Source: Spirosoma radiotolerans
GTDB taxonomy: Bacteria; Bacteroidota; Bacteroidia; Cytophagales; Spirosomataceae
Assembly (NCBI RefSeq): GCF_000974425.1
Contig: NZ_CP010429.1
Coordinates: forward strand, 3,720,001 to 3,784,000
Direction of reading: 5' to 3'
DNA: 64,000 nucleotides
Of the stretch, positions 18,217 through 27,492 are shown piece by piece; the first letter of the stretch is position 1; each line of letters starts with the position of its first letter. The position numbers and the translations under genes are program-made. Below the pieces are notes generated by a model. The model did no database searches. It was not told the DNA's origin and saw only the letters and a list, made by a program, of their open reading frames with translations.

Positions 18217-19515
18217 ATGAAAAAAAAAATTTTGATAGTTGTTCCTTATATCCCCTACCCACTAAACTCTGGAGGTAAAATTGCTCAGTATACTTTCATA
18301 GAACGAATGAGGTTTTTTTTTGATATTACCATAATCTTTACATATAAAATTGAGGAAATTGATCACGTAAAGACACTATCAGAGAAGTGGAATGATGTTA
18401 TAATAGAACCATATCTTCTGAAAGAAACTAAATCAAAAAAAATCATTTCAATCCTTTACAATTTCAAGGCAATTATCTTAAGAATATTGGGCATTATCAT
18501 CTTATATCCCAAAAACAAAACTTATTTAGACCGCTTATTAATTAAAAATTCAACCCTATTTCGATCAAAATACTATTCTCTATCAATTGATTATATAAAT
18601 CACTTCAAAAATTTAGTAGAAAATAGTGATTTTGATTTCGTCCAGATTGAATTCCATCAGTTAATATCTTTTGTAAAATATATACCAAATCATATTAAAA
18701 CCATATATGTGGATCACGAATTGCGGTTTATTAGAGAAGAAAGAGAACTCAAGTTACTTAGTTTCAACTCACCATTTTTAAGATATATATATAAAATAAA
18801 CAAAGAATACGAAATAAATTATCTAAATAAGTACAAATTAGTGTGTGTTCTTTCAGAGAATGATCAACGTATAATTAATAACTACATTTTAGAGGGTAAA
18901 ATATACAATTCCCCAATAGCTTTATTTTATCAAACTGAAGACACTTTAATTAAAGCTGATAATTTCATTTTTAAAAATGATTTAGTTTTCTTAGGTGGAG
19001 AAAACCATTTTCCTAACAATGAAGGGTTAAACTGGTTTCTACAAAATTGTTGGAATAGCTTAAAATCTCAATTTCCAAATTTAAAGCTAAAAATTGTCGG
19101 AGAATGGAGTGCACAGACATCTTATAAATTAACCTCGATTTATGTTGATATAGAATTTTTAGGGTTTTTAGATGAAATAAAAACTCAATTAAAAAATTCT
19201 GTTTTTATTATTCCAATTCGAATAGGAAGTGGAGTTAGGATAAAAATAATTGATGCAATAAATATTGGAGCGCCCTTCGTTTCTACAACTATAGGTCTAG
19301 AAGGCTTAGAATTTAGAAATAGCTTTGATTGCCTCGTTAGCGATCACCCATCAGAATTTTGTAGTCATATAGCTGATATTATTTTAAATCCTTCTTTAGG
19401 AATGGAATTAATCAACAACTCCAAAAATACTTTAAGAAATAAATACAATTTTGATGTATTAATACAAAAAAGGATTAGTATGTATAGTGACCAAAATTTT
19501 CTACATTTAAAATAA
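18217..19515 (+). CDS. GT4-like glycosyltransferase (GT-B fold)
   Basis: This 432-residue protein begins KILIVVPYIPYPLNSGGKIAQY, the usual GT-B donor-side opening, and near residue 260 has LVFLGGENHFPNNEGLNWFL followed by LKIVGEW. The C-terminal IPIRIGSGVRIKIIDAINIGAPFVSTTIGLEGL is spread over the nucleotide-sugar-binding site (residues about 330-362). It is a cytoplasmic retaining-type transferase for the repeat unit. Its TAA overlaps the next ATG by one base, so the two are probably coupled. Confidence 0.87.
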   Translation: MKKKILIVVPYIPYPLNSGGKIAQYTFIERMRFFFDITIIFTYKIEEIDHVKTLSEKWNDVIIEPYLLKETKSKKIISILYNFKAIILRILGIIILYPKNKTYLDRLLIKNSTLFRSKYYSLSIDYINHFKNLVENSDFDFVQIEFHQLISFVKYIPNHIKTIYVDHELRFIREERELKLLSFNSPFLRYIYKINKEYEINYLNKYKLVCVLSENDQRIINNYILEGKIYNSPIALFYQTEDTLIKADNFIFKNDLVFLGGENHFPNNEGLNWFLQNCWNSLKSQFPNLKLKIVGEWSAQTSYKLTSIYVDIEFLGFLDEIKTQLKNSVFIIPIRIGSGVRIKIIDAINIGAPFVSTTIGLEGLEFRNSFDCLVSDHPSEFCSHIADIILNPSLGMELINNSKNTLRNKYNFDVLIQKRISMYSDQNFLHLK

Positions 19516-20351
19516 TGAAAAATCAAGATAATAAAATTGATCTCTTGGTATTAATAGTATTGTTTAAGAATACTATTAAAGATTCGGAAACGATTACATC
19601 AATTTTACGCCAAGAATTAACAAAAGGTTTTTTTTCTTTAAAAGTAATAATTTGGGATAATAGCCCTACACCATTGTCAGATGATGATATGGATATAATG
19701 GTTCAAAACAATATTAACTTCTCGTATATTTTTAAAGCTAAGAATGAAAAATTATCTATTGTTTATAATAGTATTATAAAAGATTATAATTTTAATTTCA
19801 TTCTTTTGCTTGATCAAGATAGCTTGTTTCCCAAGAACTATTTTGATACTCTTTCAAACATTGTGAATTTATTCCCAAATATAAATTTGTTCCTCCCAAT
19901 AATAAAAAATCGCAATAAAATTGTTAGTCCCGGCACTTTAATGAATTTTAAAGGTAAACATTGGGCTACTGAAAAAATTGGTGTTATAAAATCAAAAAAT
20001 GTATTATGCATTACTAGTGGTATGTTAATCAAAAAAGATTATTTTATAGTAAATAATCATTACTTTGATGAACGACTAAGTTTTTATGGAATTGATTCAT
20101 CGTTTATGTTAAAATTTGCACAAAACAATAGATATTTATATGTTTTCTCAACAAACTTCCAACATAATACTGTTTTATGGTCTAACCCACCAGTTGAGAT
20201 TATGCTAAATAGGTTTAAACAACTTCGTAGCTCATGGCCAATTATATTCGAAAATAGGCCATTAGCACGTATTTTGTCATCATTATATTCGATTTATGTT
20301 GCATTTAAACTTGCTTTAAAATATAAAGATATTAGGTTTTTAATATTTTAA
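19515..20351 (+). CDS. GT2-like glycosyltransferase (rhamnosyltransferase-like)
   Basis: This 278-residue protein has a GT-A nucleotide-binding opening (DLLVLIVLFKNTIKDSETI), the VIIWDNSP segment and the FILLLDQDSLFP metal-binding motif (around residues 94-105). GT2 enzymes with LLDQDS are often annotated as rhamnosyltransferases; the sugar is not proven here. The gene overlaps the previous stop by one base. Confidence 0.83.
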   Translation: MKNQDNKIDLLVLIVLFKNTIKDSETITSILRQELTKGFFSLKVIIWDNSPTPLSDDDMDIMVQNNINFSYIFKAKNEKLSIVYNSIIKDYNFNFILLLDQDSLFPKNYFDTLSNIVNLFPNINLFLPIIKNRNKIVSPGTLMNFKGKHWATEKIGVIKSKNVLCITSGMLIKKDYFIVNNHYFDERLSFYGIDSSFMLKFAQNNRYLYVFSTNFQHNTVLWSNPPVEIMLNRFKQLRSSWPIIFENRPLARILSSLYSIYVAFKLALKYKDIRFLIF

Positions 20352-20393
20352 GGTATATCGACTTTATCTTTTATATAAAATTTGTATTTTATT

Positions 20394-21083
20394 ATGAAAT
20401 TAATTCAATATATTGTTAACAAAAAAAATCCTTCGTTTATTTTTGATGAAAATGTAAATAGTGTAACGTTTATTAATTTACTATTTAAGTATTCTTTAGA
20501 TTTTTTAAGAGGATTCTTGTATTATATATTACATTTCAAAAAACCTAAAATTGTTTTCATTGGAAGAAATGTCAGTTTTTTTAATAGTCAGAATATACAA
20601 TTAGGTAGTTGGAGTACAATAGGTACGGGCGTATATTTAAGTGGCTTAGGTAAAGGAAAGATTATTATAGGGCGTTCTTCTGGTATTGGTTCATATAGCC
20701 AAATTATTATCTCAACCTCTTTTAATAATATTGGAGAACACATTACTATTGGTAATAACGTTGGCATTGGACAATTCTCAAGTTTGGGAGGATCTGGAGG
20801 GCTCGAAATCCACGACAATTGCATTATTGGACAATACTTTAGTTGTCATCCCGAAAATCATAATTATAGTAACATTAATTTATTAATAAAAGATCAAGGC
20901 ACTACTAGATCTAAAATTGTAATTGGTCAAAATTGTTGGATTGGAGCAAAAGTCACTATTTTGGCTGGTGTATATGTTGGAAATAATTGTGTTATAGCTG
21001 CAGGGGCAGTTGTTACTAAAAGTATACCAGATAATGCAGTAGTTGCTGGTGTACCTGCTAAAATAATTAAAATAAGGACATAA
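20394..21083 (+). CDS. Hexapeptide-repeat acyltransferase (CatB/serine acetyltransferase-like)
   Basis: The preferred ATG at 20394 (a TTG lies 12 bases upstream) gives 229 residues. The N-terminal 60 residues are hydrophobic or basic. After them come many isoleucine/glycine hexapeptides (IIIGRSSGIGSYSQI, ITIGNNVGIGQFSSL), then SCHPENHNYS with the likely catalytic His, and the closing IGAKVTILAGVYVGNNCVI, AAGAVVTKSIPDNAVVAGVPAK. It probably acetylates a sugar in the repeat unit. It is followed after two bases by a GT4 gene. Confidence 0.85.
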   Translation: MKLIQYIVNKKNPSFIFDENVNSVTFINLLFKYSLDFLRGFLYYILHFKKPKIVFIGRNVSFFNSQNIQLGSWSTIGTGVYLSGLGKGKIIIGRSSGIGSYSQIIISTSFNNIGEHITIGNNVGIGQFSSLGGSGGLEIHDNCIIGQYFSCHPENHNYSNINLLIKDQGTTRSKIVIGQNCWIGAKVTILAGVYVGNNCVIAAGAVVTKSIPDNAVVAGVPAKIIKIRT

Positions 21084-21085
21084 AC

Positions 21086-22186
21086 ATGCGAATTATCTGT
21101 ATCCATCAAAGTGCCGAGCTGTATGGTTCTGACCGTAGTTTTCTTCAAGTAATTAAATACTTAAAGTTAACAAATAAATTTTCAGAGATTTGTGTAGTAG
21201 TTCCATGTCAAGGGCTATTAATTAATGAGCTATTGAAAATTGGAGTCAGTGTTAAAATTATCAAGTTAACTGTAATAAGTAAATCGCAATTAAAAAAGTT
21301 TCAATTTACCAAAGTATTCTCTCCTCTTTTTCTTCTTAGAAAGAAATTGACTTTTTTTTCTAAATTTGATATTATTTATGTCAACACTTCTGTCATTCTA
21401 GACTTTTATTTGCTATCACCTTTTTTACATGGTAAAAAAATTATACATATACGAGAAATACCAAATTTTTATATAAGTAATATATTGTCTTATCTCTGTA
21501 AATTTTCAAATGCAGAAATTATTTTTAACTCATTATCAACTAAAAATGCGTTTGCGTTATTTGACAATACACATGTAATTCATAATGCTTTTGAAGGCTT
21601 TAATAAAGTTTTAAATGATAAAATAATTAATGATCATCATTCTTTAAATTTATTACTAATTGGCAGGATTAATAACTGGAAAGGTCAAGACTTCGCTCTT
21701 GATGCATTATCAAAACTCAATCAAAATGAAAATGTGGTCCTAAAAATTATTGGAAGCCCTTTTAAAGGTAATGAATATATTCTTGATGAATTAAAGGAAA
21801 AAGTAACTAAATTAAATTTACAAGACAAAGTGACATTTATACCTTTTATGGTAGATACATATTTAGAATTCGATTGGGCTGATGTCATCATTATTCCTTC
21901 ATTAAAACCAGAACCTTTTGGTCGTATTGCAATCGAAGGAATGAGTTTAAAAAAAGCCGTAATTGCTTCGAACCATGGGGGCTTAACTGAAATAATATCT
22001 CACAATATTAGTGGTTTCTTATTTACACCCGGGAATGTTACTGAGTTTGTTTCTTATGTAAGGCAATATTATAATGATAGAGAATTGTTAAAAATTCATG
22101 GATTTAATGCCTATGATATTTTCACTGAAAAATTCTCTGTTGCTAAAATGCATGAAAGTTTAGATAAAGTATTTACTATAAATTAA
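21086..22186 (+). CDS. GT4 family glycosyltransferase
   Basis: This 366-residue GT-B enzyme has an N-terminal opening (IICIHQSAELYGSDRSFLQV), the IHIREIP segment, and the C-terminal domain start LNLLLIGRINNWKGQDFAL. The donor-site EPFGRIAIEGMSLKKAVIAS motif (E-x7-E, residues about 274-292) is canonical GT4. It builds the repeat unit from nucleotide sugar in the cytoplasm. It starts two bases after the acyltransferase stop. Confidence 0.92.
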   Translation: MRIICIHQSAELYGSDRSFLQVIKYLKLTNKFSEICVVVPCQGLLINELLKIGVSVKIIKLTVISKSQLKKFQFTKVFSPLFLLRKKLTFFSKFDIIYVNTSVILDFYLLSPFLHGKKIIHIREIPNFYISNILSYLCKFSNAEIIFNSLSTKNAFALFDNTHVIHNAFEGFNKVLNDKIINDHHSLNLLLIGRINNWKGQDFALDALSKLNQNENVVLKIIGSPFKGNEYILDELKEKVTKLNLQDKVTFIPFMVDTYLEFDWADVIIIPSLKPEPFGRIAIEGMSLKKAVIASNHGGLTEIISHNISGFLFTPGNVTEFVSYVRQYYNDRELLKIHGFNAYDIFTEKFSVAKMHESLDKVFTIN

Positions 22187-22198
22187 TTCACCTTTATT

Positions 22199-23323
22199 AT
22201 GTATATTGGTATTATTGGTACACGGGGCATTCCTAACTATTATGGTGGGTTCGAGCAATTTGCTGAATATTTAGCAGTTCAGCTTGTTAAGGATGAACAT
22301 ACAGTTTCCGTTTATAACTCGCATGATCACCCCCATCAAAGTCATGAATATAAGGGTGTTTCTATCATCCACTGCTATGATCCAGGAAACTTTATGGGTT
22401 TAGCCGGACAGTTTATTTATGACTTTAACTGTATCATTGATGCTCGTTCACGTAATTTTGATCTAATTTTACAATTAGGTTATACAACGAATTCAGTTTG
22501 GGGCTGGTTGTTACCATCTAAATCTATTATTGTTACAAACATGGATGGTGTAGAATGGATGCGTAGTAAATACCCTCCATTAATTCAACGCTTTTTGAAG
22601 CATGCTGAAAAGTGGGCGGTACAAACAAGTGATTATTTAGTTGCTGATTCTATTGGCATTCAAAAACATCTTAAAGGATTATATGAGAAGCCATCCACCT
22701 ATATTCCTTATGGTTCATACGTCTTTGAGAATCCAGAGATTAGTTATCTTAATGAATTTCATTTAGAACCATATCAATATAATATGTTGATTGCTCGCCT
22801 ACAATCTGATAATAGTATTGATGAAATTCTAAAGGGTGTCTCTGAAGCAAATGTGACACGACCTTTTCTAGTTATAGGCAATCATAATACTAGATATGGA
22901 AAGTACTTGGTTGATAAATATAGGCATTTTCGTAATATCATGTTTTTGGGTGGTATCTATGATTTAGATAAACTCAATAATCTTCGGTATCATTCTAATT
23001 TGTATTTTCATGGGCACCGCGTTGGTGGTACAAATCCATCACTTTTAGAAGCAATGGGATCTAGCGCTTTAATTTGTGCTTATAATAACATATTTAATAA
23101 ATCAATTCTAGGTGATGACGCGTATTATTTTGAGAATTCTTTAGATGTTACACTTGTTTTAAATAGCTACAAGAAGCAAGATAATATGTCTTTTGTAAAT
23201 AAAAACTGCAAAAAAATTGCAACGATATATCATTGGCCTTTAATTACAAGCCAATATGAAGAATTGTTTCTTGATGTACATTCTAAAAAGGTTGAAACAC
23301 TTAGCTTAGCTATTACAGAATAA
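22199..23323 (+). CDS. DUF1972 glycosyltransferase (rhamnosyltransferase-like)
   Basis: This 374-residue protein starts with the DUF1972 signature IIGTRGIPNYYGGFEQFAEYLA, split between residues 4 and 25. Later it has NMDGVEWMRSKYP (acceptor or sugar contact), a GT-B C-terminal half, and the HGHRVGGTNPSLLEAMG donor motif (around residues 278-294). DUF1972 transferases are usually encoded in capsule or O-antigen loci. It is the last gene of the core; base composition starts to rise here. Confidence 0.92.
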   Translation: MYIGIIGTRGIPNYYGGFEQFAEYLAVQLVKDEHTVSVYNSHDHPHQSHEYKGVSIIHCYDPGNFMGLAGQFIYDFNCIIDARSRNFDLILQLGYTTNSVWGWLLPSKSIIVTNMDGVEWMRSKYPPLIQRFLKHAEKWAVQTSDYLVADSIGIQKHLKGLYEKPSTYIPYGSYVFENPEISYLNEFHLEPYQYNMLIARLQSDNSIDEILKGVSEANVTRPFLVIGNHNTRYGKYLVDKYRHFRNIMFLGGIYDLDKLNNLRYHSNLYFHGHRVGGTNPSLLEAMGSSALICAYNNIFNKSILGDDAYYFENSLDVTLVLNSYKKQDNMSFVNKNCKKIATIYHWPLITSQYEELFLDVHSKKVETLSLAITE

Positions 23324-23343
23324 AAGCATTTTTTAGATATGAT

Positions 23344-23982
23344 ATGATAGCCTTTTATGATATTCTCTCATCTTTGACTGCATACTTAAGTAGGCCAATC
23401 TTAAATTGCATACCATTTCCAACTAACCTTACGTATCTTTTTATTTCATTTTGCACTCTTAGTAGCGGTTGTTCAGAATTAACTTTGACTACTCTATCGT
23501 CTCCAGCTTATATTGCGTTTGATAATGATAATCAAGGATGGCAAATAAGTAGCGGTGCTATTAGCAGCTACAGCGCTACGGGTGGCAATCCTGGTGGTTA
23601 TATTATTGGAACTGATAACGCGCTTGGGTTCTGGTATTTTATCGCGTCAAAAGAGTTTGTCAGTGAAACTCGAAAAAGTTATGAGCGAAACCTCGGCTTT
23701 GATCTTGAGCAATCCGCAACTGATTCGCAAGCTAATGCCGATGATGTCATTTTAACGGATGGCTCAACTATTCTCACGTTTGATACGGCCTACAACCCAA
23801 AGACGACCTGGACCCACTATTCGATCAAGCTGGATGAATTCAGTGGGTGGAAAAAAGGGAAGGTTAAGGCAACAAAAGCAGATATGCAGACGGTATTGCA
23901 AAATCTGACCGAGTTGAGAATTCGGGGCGAGTTCAGAGCCGGGCCCGATCGCGGCGGTCTGGATAACGTTGCTATTTATTAA
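23344..23982 (+). CDS. Laminin-B-like domain lipoprotein, copy 1
   Basis: This 212-residue protein has a hydrophobic N-terminus with a lipobox-like LSSGC near residue 40. A single domain of about 150 residues (FDNDNQGWQIS, GNPGGYIIGTDN, WYFIASKEF, LGFDLEQS, ELRIRGEF, GGLDNVAIY) fits the laminin B/IV type found in some bacterial surface proteins. The next gene is a paralogue. The 5' part is AT-rich like the polysaccharide core; the 3' part has the composition of the chromosome. A surface carbohydrate-binding role is inference. Confidence 0.7.
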   Translation: MIAFYDILSSLTAYLSRPILNCIPFPTNLTYLFISFCTLSSGCSELTLTTLSSPAYIAFDNDNQGWQISSGAISSYSATGGNPGGYIIGTDNALGFWYFIASKEFVSETRKSYERNLGFDLEQSATDSQANADDVILTDGSTILTFDTAYNPKTTWTHYSIKLDEFSGWKKGKVKATKADMQTVLQNLTELRIRGEFRAGPDRGGLDNVAIY

Positions 23983-24115
23983 GCTTTATGCCATTTACGT
24001 CCGTTTAAACAATCGGTGATTGTCCCTGTGACTAGGTCGCACAAGCTCATTTTTTTATTACTCTATTGCAAATAAAAGTATCTTCAAGTTGATAATAACC
24101 AAAAATCAACAACTT

Positions 24116-24715
24116 ATGAAGTTACTAGGCTCTAACCCAGAAAAAGTTGTCTTTTATAAATTTGCGGTTGTCGGTGGGTTGCTTTTAGCGCTGGTCATTG
24201 GGTGTTATCGGTTTACGCTTACTCCTTTAGACCCACCAGATTTCAACTCATTCGATGATGGTGACCAAGGTTGGCGGGTTAGTGCTGGGGGCGTTGGCAG
24301 TTTTAGTGCTACGGGTGGTAACCCCGGTGGCTATGTCGTTGGGGTAGATAACACAGATGGCGTCTGGTACTTCATTGCGCCTACTCCGTTTACAAATGAG
24401 GTTAGAAAAGGTTATGGTAAAACCCTCCGTTTCGATCAATTTCAATCGGCCACTGACGCGCAGGGGAATACAGCTGATGTGATCTTAACGAATGGGATGA
24501 TCACCCTCACCTTTGATACCGCCTATAATCCCAACACAACCTGGACCAGCTACGCTATCAAGCTGGATGAACTGAGCGGGTGGAAAAAAGGATATGAGCG
24601 GGCAACGAAAGCCGATATACAGGCGGTGTTAGCGAATTTAACGGAGTTACGAATCCGGGGTGAGTATAGATCCGGGCCAGATCATGGCGGCCTCGATAAT
24701 GTAGGTATCTTTTAG
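24116..24715 (+). CDS. Laminin-B-like domain lipoprotein, copy 2
   Basis: The ATG at 24116 (a TTG is 27 bases upstream) gives 199 residues with a hydrophobic segment and lipobox LVIGC. The domain repeats the landmarks of copy 1 in order: FDDGDQGWRVS, GNPGGYVVGVDN, VWYFIAPTPF, LTFDTAYNP, SGWKKG, ELRIRGEY, GGLDNVGIF. By eye roughly two thirds of the domain residues are identical, so this is a tandem duplication. Both copies follow the glycosyltransferases and may bind the polysaccharide outside the cell, which is inference. Confidence 0.7.
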   Translation: MKLLGSNPEKVVFYKFAVVGGLLLALVIGCYRFTLTPLDPPDFNSFDDGDQGWRVSAGGVGSFSATGGNPGGYVVGVDNTDGVWYFIAPTPFTNEVRKGYGKTLRFDQFQSATDAQGNTADVILTNGMITLTFDTAYNPNTTWTSYAIKLDELSGWKKGYERATKADIQAVLANLTELRIRGEYRSGPDHGGLDNVGIF

Positions 24716-24752
24716 AGGGGTGTTTCTGCTGTTTGCCAGCTACCAATCACTT

Positions 24753-25001
24753 CTACTCCCACGCTGTGCCATGTGGACTGTTTATGGGGCGGCACAAAGC
24801 CCCAATCGCCCTGAACTGGCTAATCACTTCGTCTACACTGTAGGTATCATCGAGAGGAAGTGAAAACGTTTCTCCGCTCAAAAGTGAATGTGTCCGGTCA
24901 TACGCATCCCCCATTGATAGTTGAAAAAAGTCCTGAAAAAGCTGGACTGACGTAAACTTACGGTAGCCCACCTGCCAACCATAAAAAAGAACATAATTCA
25001 T
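24753..25001 (-). CDS. Hypothetical 82-residue protein
   Basis: This is a soluble-looking 82-residue frame with an aromatic N-terminal third (NYVLFYGWQVGYRKF) and an acidic helical end. There is no signal peptide and no recognised family. It may be a fragment of a larger protein, because the N-terminus reads like internal sequence. It is flanked by gene-poor DNA. Confidence 0.4.
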   Translation of the reverse strand: MNYVLFYGWQVGYRKFTSVQLFQDFFQLSMGDAYDRTHSLLSGETFSLPLDDTYSVDEVISQFRAIGALCRPINSPHGTAWE

Positions 25002-25182
25002 GCATTCTTATGTATTGCTCGGTCAACATACGCGTAAAAGCAGGTTCTGGTTTTCTATTTGGCCACGTTTTCAGCCTCCTCTGACGTGAACGATGCGCTT
25101 ACTTTCCCATTCAGGAAGGCTATAAGACGTCGGTATTGGCAATGCCAAGTTTATTAATTTGAGGTAAACAAGGACCGGCATA

Positions 25183-25222
25183 TTTTTATTCTCGCCAGAT
25201 TAAAACCCAGCGAGAATAAAAA
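25183..25222 (-). terminator. Perfect 13-bp inverted repeat
   Basis: The arms at 25183-25195 and 25210-25222 are perfectly complementary around a 14-base loop. U-rich ends on both strands give it the form of a bidirectional terminator. It lies 85 bases beyond the stop of the minus-strand small membrane gene at 25307. Confidence 0.4.
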
Positions 25223-25306
25223 AACCATATTTCATTTACGATAAGGCAATGAACCCGCCGTTGCCAGATTTCTATACTGTTTACAGGAAGGTTGGTTCAC
25301 CTTCAA

Positions 25307-25495
25307 CTACGGAATTTGGCGGGTGAAAAGCAGCCAGACGAGTAAGCTGGCAAAACCTAAATACAGAAGGCCAGCGGCAGTGCATTTGATTTGGCAGTAA
25401 TTTCCCTGTTTGGTCGTCAGGGCTTCGTGGAAGAAGGTAACCGTCATCACGGCTTGCAGGAGCACAGATGCGATCATAGCCAGGGCAACATTCAT
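25307..25495 (-). CDS. Small two-helix membrane protein
   Basis: This 62-residue frame has a hydrophobic segment at residues about 4-24 and a second at about 40-57, joined by a polar loop with Cys (NYCQIKC). The layout fits a small inner-membrane protein. No family is recognised and no partner gene is adjacent. Confidence 0.45.
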   Translation of the reverse strand: MNVALAMIASVLLQAVMTVTFFHEALTTKQGNYCQIKCTAAGLLYLGFASLLVWLLFTRQIP

Positions 25496-25932
25496 ACAGT
25501 AGCGCTTGTCTCTATAAATACCTATTAATTTGATTACAAAACAACTATACAGGAGATTTACTCACTTAGTTCGCGAATCGTACGATCCGATTAAGCTAAT
25601 ATAGAGGGCAAATAGATACAATGGATGCTTGATGACTAATTTTTACATATATTTTAATCTGAGTATAATTACCAGATCCTGGCGTCGGGCGATGAATCGG
25701 ATTGACTTACGGGTAGTCTTTCACAGCCTCCCTCACAGCAGTACAATTAGTGCGCCGGCTTAGCGCCGAAGAAACAGCCAAAATTAGGAGGATGGAGCCG
25801 CCAACGCTGATTTCTTGCCCCAACCGGTGATGCGATTCGATCAGGTAAGGATTCTGCAGTGGCCGATAGTAGCGCTGGCTTCAAGTTGGTGCACAGGAAG
25901 GAGTAAACGGCCACACACAATAGCGATTTGTC
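25496..25932. other. Gene-free stretch
   Basis: I see no convincing reading frame and no clear repeat in these 437 bases. Short frames on the minus strand overlap the next gene in another register and look like shadows. Confidence 0.5.
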
Positions 25933-26325
25933 TTAACTGGCGGGTAGAGTAATGAGCAGGCTCATGGTCTGCGCCCGTTGATTTAACTGCGTAAGGATAC
26001 GGGTATGAGTTGTCAGTTTGCGGCATTGTTGCTGCGTACAGCCTGAATCGGGCGTTTCGGCCTGGTCCATATCCTGCACGAGCATTTCCAATTCCTGATG
26101 CATTCGCCCCAGCAGTCTTCTTAACTGGCCAGCCGGACATTGACTCTGATTAACAAACTTGGCCGCGCTCAAGTCCTGTCCTGAACTTACCAGTGTGGCA
26201 TAAGGCCGTAATTGATTGTAGTGATTATAAAAAGTAGATGCGGCCTCCAACCATTTTGTTAACACCACGGTGTACATCGATCGATCTATTGACTGTTTAT
26301 TGCTTCGGTGGGTATTCCCTTCCAT
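25933..26325 (-). CDS. Hypothetical 130-residue helical protein
   Basis: This predicted soluble, mostly helical protein contains several Gln/Leu-rich helices (LRRLLGRMHQELEMLVQDMDQAE) and a central Cys pair. It has no signal peptide. I do not recognise a family. Codon use looks like that of neighbouring genes, which supports it being real. Confidence 0.5.
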   Translation of the reverse strand: MEGNTHRSNKQSIDRSMYTVVLTKWLEAASTFYNHYNQLRPYATLVSSGQDLSAAKFVNQSQCPAGQLRRLLGRMHQELEMLVQDMDQAETPDSGCTQQQCRKLTTHTRILTQLNQRAQTMSLLITLPAS

Positions 26326-26622
26326 GTAATCCGTTTATTTACTGTTTAGACCCCTCTTTTAGCAAAATGTCATTTTTGGTATCAATAAATTTAACTATTT
26401 TCATAATAAGTAATAGTGCTCACTAAAGGTTTACTTAAAATTTAATCGTTATATCTACAGACTTTGTTTTGGGCTATTTGTAGCAAAAATGGAGCCAATT
26501 GAAGCGACATGCTCTATTTTAGGATACGTACGAGCATATAGGTACACCAAGAGAAATAAAGAAAATTAGTCGGATTACTCCGCTGTCGGGTGGTTACAGC
26601 CTATTTTCATCGGAGTAGCGCC

Positions 26623-26661
26623 CGATCGACTTCTTCTCTTCTTGTGTCGATCGAGGCTATT
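26623..26661 (+). terminator. Possible intrinsic terminator
   Basis: Arms cgatcgac (26623-26630) and gtcgatcg (26646-26653) are perfectly complementary around a 15-base loop, and a T-run follows within a few bases. No plus-strand gene precedes it. Confidence 0.4.
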
Positions 26662-26761
26662 TTTTGACAGGGAACCCTCGCTAAACTTATTTTTTGATGT
26701 GGTCCGTTACTTATTACCTCGTCCAGGTCTTAAGCCTACATCTATCCCATAAATCGCAAGG

Positions 26762-26785
26762 CCCGGCTCAAGTAGCTGGGTTTTT
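26762..26785 (+). terminator. Possible intrinsic terminator
   Basis: Arms cccggct (26762-26768) and agctggg (26774-26780) pair with one G-T wobble around a five-base loop and are followed directly by T5. Confidence 0.5.
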
Positions 26786-26926
26786 GCCTTTATGGAGAGT
26801 AGCCTCTCCCCTTCAGGTCGTCCGAATAATTAATGGCTGGCATTGCCACACTTGGTTCGGCCAGCGCGTATGTGTTATAAAATCCATGAGTCTTACTGAT
26901 TCATCTATTTTGTGGAATAGGCCCAA

Positions 26927-26958
26927 AACGCTGACTCTAGTAGGGTCAGCGTTTTTTT
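26927..26958 (+). terminator. Intrinsic terminator
   Basis: Arms aacgctgac (26927-26935) and gtcagcgtt (26945-26953) pair perfectly over a nine-base loop, with a T7 run (26952-26958). It is the best terminator in the window, yet no plus-strand protein gene is seen upstream, so it may end a non-coding RNA that starts in this region. Confidence 0.6.
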
Positions 26959-27119
26959 AATGAAAATTCAGGGGGTGGCTGGGAGTTCTAGGGGTAAAAT
27001 GAACCGACGAGCAAGCACAGGTAAAGACTAAAGGTGAAATCTAAACAGTTTCAAATGTTCTTACCAGGCTCAGTCGCGTAACGACGAAATGTTTGTAGCG
27101 ATAGGGCGCGCATCTCGTT

Positions 27120-27175
27120 TTTTCGTGCCGTCAGGTATGTAACATAGCCTGCTTGCATACCTGACGGCACGAAAA
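27120..27175. repeat. Perfect 20-bp inverted repeat
   Basis: Left arm 27120-27139 and right arm 27156-27175 are perfectly complementary over 20 bases and are separated by 16 bases. Left arm starts ttttcgtgccg. It is too long for an ordinary terminator and could be a mobile-element remnant, a site for a dimeric protein or part of a structured RNA. Confidence 0.85.
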
Positions 27176-27492
27176 TGTCCAGTTTATGCATAGTCTATAA
27201 ACATCCCGTCGCTACGCGATTAATTCGCGATCTGTATAAAAAAACAGCCGCCACCTACAAGATGACAGCTGAATACATTCCACCATTCACTGCATACAGC
27301 AGTAGAAAGTAGTTACGCTTATTGGGGGAAAAGGTTTATCGGAGTGAGGCAACGGACCTAGGCAAACACAGCCGCCACCCAAAAGGCAACGGCTGTATAT
27401 ACCATCTTAACTTTGTACTAACTGTTTCTCTACCGCTAATTCGAAAGCTTGTTGGTAGACAGGATCGTATAATTAGGAAGTGGGAATGGGAA

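Larger units (their letters stand above)
26326..27492. other. Gene-free region rich in hairpins
   Basis: Between two minus-strand genes lie about 1.2 kb without a convincing frame. It contains at least four stems listed separately (26623-26653, 26762-26785, 26927-26958, 27120-27175) and two copies of the element acagccgccacc (about 27244 and 27368), the second inside a small cagccg/cggctg stem. The 88-codon frame at 26694-26960 ends in a terminator and is rejected. Small RNAs are possible. Confidence 0.6.

Noticed and set aside
26694-26960. Frame of 88 codons in the hairpin-rich gap
   Set aside because: It runs through two terminator-like stems and ends within the T-run of the second; no recognisable protein.
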